This document shows, piece by piece, positions 6,910 through 7,249 of a stretch of DNA of 7,249 bases. Numbering within the stretch: position 1 is the first letter of the stretch; every line of letters begins with the position of its first letter. The notes beneath the pieces were generated by a model. It saw only the letters and a program-made list of their open reading frames with translations, was not told the origin of the DNA and ran no database searches. Source of the DNA: an uncultured Flavobacteriaceae bacterium. Lineage in GTDB: Bacteria; Bacteroidota; Bacteroidia; Flavobacteriales; Flavobacteriaceae. The stretch spans positions 1 to 7,249 of the forward strand of contig CALIIP010000098.1 of assembly GCA_938018045.1 (NCBI GenBank), in the 5' to 3' direction. The translations under genes and the position numbers were made by a program.

Positions 6910-6944
6910 TAAATATACAAATTCTGATGATATTAACGATCAAA
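6910..6944 (-). promoter_or_regulatory. Possible promoter of the NfeD-flotillin operon
   Basis: On the minus strand a TTTG (plus 6941-6944) is followed after 23 bases by TATATTTA (plus 6910-6917), which differs from TAnnTTTG only in the last base. Transcription would begin about 15-20 bases before the NfeD-like start codon. The -33 element would lie inside the inverted repeat at 6925-6952. A second near match, GATATTTG (6941-6948), overlaps the same place, so the assignment is tentative. Confidence 0.3.
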
Positions 6945-6952
6945 TATCATCA
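6925..6952. promoter_or_regulatory. Perfect 10-bp inverted repeat upstream of the NfeD-flotillin operon
   Basis: TGATGATATT (6925-6934) pairs perfectly with AATATCATCA (6943-6952) around the eight-base loop AACGATCA. It is AT-rich and lacks a following T tract on either strand, so it is not a convincing terminator. It lies 37 bp ahead of the NfeD-like start codon and over the possible -33 element, which suggests a protein binding site. The regulator is unknown. Confidence 0.45.
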
Positions 6953-6962
6953 ATAAGAAAGA

Positions 6963-6989
6963 AACTGTGATTTCATAGTAATCACTGTT
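6963..6989 (-). terminator. Inverted repeat, possible weak terminator of the TonB receptor gene
   Basis: AACTGTGATT (6963-6972) and AATCACTGTT (6980-6989) pair with a single T:T mismatch around a seven-base loop. Read on the minus strand, the direction of the upstream receptor gene, the stem is followed by TCTTTCTTATT, a T-rich tail. It is low in GC and lies 87 bp past the receptor stop, so it could instead be an operator for the downstream operon, next to the perfect dyad at 6925-6952. Confidence 0.35.
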
Positions 6990-7076
6990 CTAATTATATG
7001 TAGCAAAAAAGATTGTTTTGTTACAATTAATAAGAAAAGTCCTTAAAAAAAATTGAATATTTTTATCTTTTATTAC

Positions 7077-7249
7077 TTAATTACCATACCTCAATCCAAA
7101 TAAAATAGTACTTGGAGGCATTGGTACAAAACCAGATTCTATATAATCTGCATTAAAAATGTTATTTGCTGTTACTGTAAAACTGAATTTATTCACATCA
7201 ACAATTACAGAAGCGTCCCAAACATTATAACTTGTTCCTACAGTACGTT
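7077..7249 (-). CDS. TonB-dependent outer membrane receptor, C-terminal fragment (5' part beyond the window)
   Basis: The last 56 codons and the TAA stop (7077-7079) of a reading frame that enters from the right edge are visible; two further bases belong to a cut codon. The product shows amphipathic beta strands (SYNVWDASVIVDV, KFSFTVTANNIFN) and the end NNIFNADYIESGFVPMPPS then TILFGLRYGN. The 'N-N/L-F-N-x-x-Y' turn followed by an 'MPP/MPG' loop and a final aromatic-rich strand is characteristic of the C-terminus of TonB-dependent receptors, which import siderophores, haem, cobalamin or other ligands through an outer membrane barrel. The protein ends in RYGN, not in the terminal Phe common in barrels. 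The ligand cannot be told from this fragment. It is on the same strand as the NfeD-flotillin operon, 189 bp upstream of it. Confidence 0.8.
   Translation of the reverse strand, partial: RTVGTSYNVWDASVIVDVNKFSFTVTANNIFNADYIESGFVPMPPSTILFGLRYGN

Noticed and set aside
6966..6985. CRP/FNR-like site suggested by TGTGA...TCAC
   Set aside because: The half sites are 11 bases apart, not the 6 expected for CRP, and the right half lacks the final A.

Overview
The window is AT-rich and looks like chromosomal DNA of a Bacteroidota bacterium, most likely a marine-type flavobacterium (Flavobacteriaceae). The evidence is the protein style (a 702-residue FeoB with a separate small FeoA, an SCO family protein, an RseP with an HEFGH site, a TonB-dependent receptor), the near absence of Shine-Dalgarno sequences, and -7 promoter boxes of the Bacteroidota type TAnnTTTG. 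I cannot name a genus from this much sequence.

Region by region: (1) Positions 1-2478, minus strand, hold a compact ferrous iron uptake operon, feoA-feoB plus a small FeoB-associated Cys-rich membrane protein that runs off the left edge. FeoA and FeoB are 9 bp apart, and FeoB and the small protein are 1 bp apart. A perfect 15-bp palindrome of 7-1-7 form lies just upstream of feoA, next to a -7 box, and is a good candidate for an iron-responsive operator. (2) Positions 2546-3226, minus strand, hold an SCO1/SenC family protein, which would supply copper to cytochrome oxidase. It is transcribed toward feoA. (3) Positions 3227-3384 are a divergent promoter region. (4) Positions 3385-4716, plus strand, hold rseP, a site-2 intramembrane protease. 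(5) Positions 4717-4879 separate two convergent units and contain a perfect 16-bp stem-loop that probably terminates both. (6) Positions 4880-6887, minus strand, hold an NfeD/YuaF-like membrane protein followed by a flotillin (YuaG/FloT-like), the conserved pair that organises membrane microdomains. (7) Positions 6888-7076 are intergenic and contain two neighbouring inverted repeats. (8) Positions 7077-7249, minus strand, hold the last 56 codons of a TonB-dependent outer membrane receptor.

Functionally, the feo genes import Fe(II) across the inner membrane, and the TonB receptor at the right edge may import a metal complex or another ligand across the outer membrane. SCO1 links to copper supply for respiration. 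RseP and the flotillin pair both concern the cell envelope. No mobile element, CRISPR array, RNA gene or defence system is visible. The window reads as ordinary core genome, and the most interesting signals are regulatory: the feoA palindrome and the twin dyads upstream of the flotillin operon.
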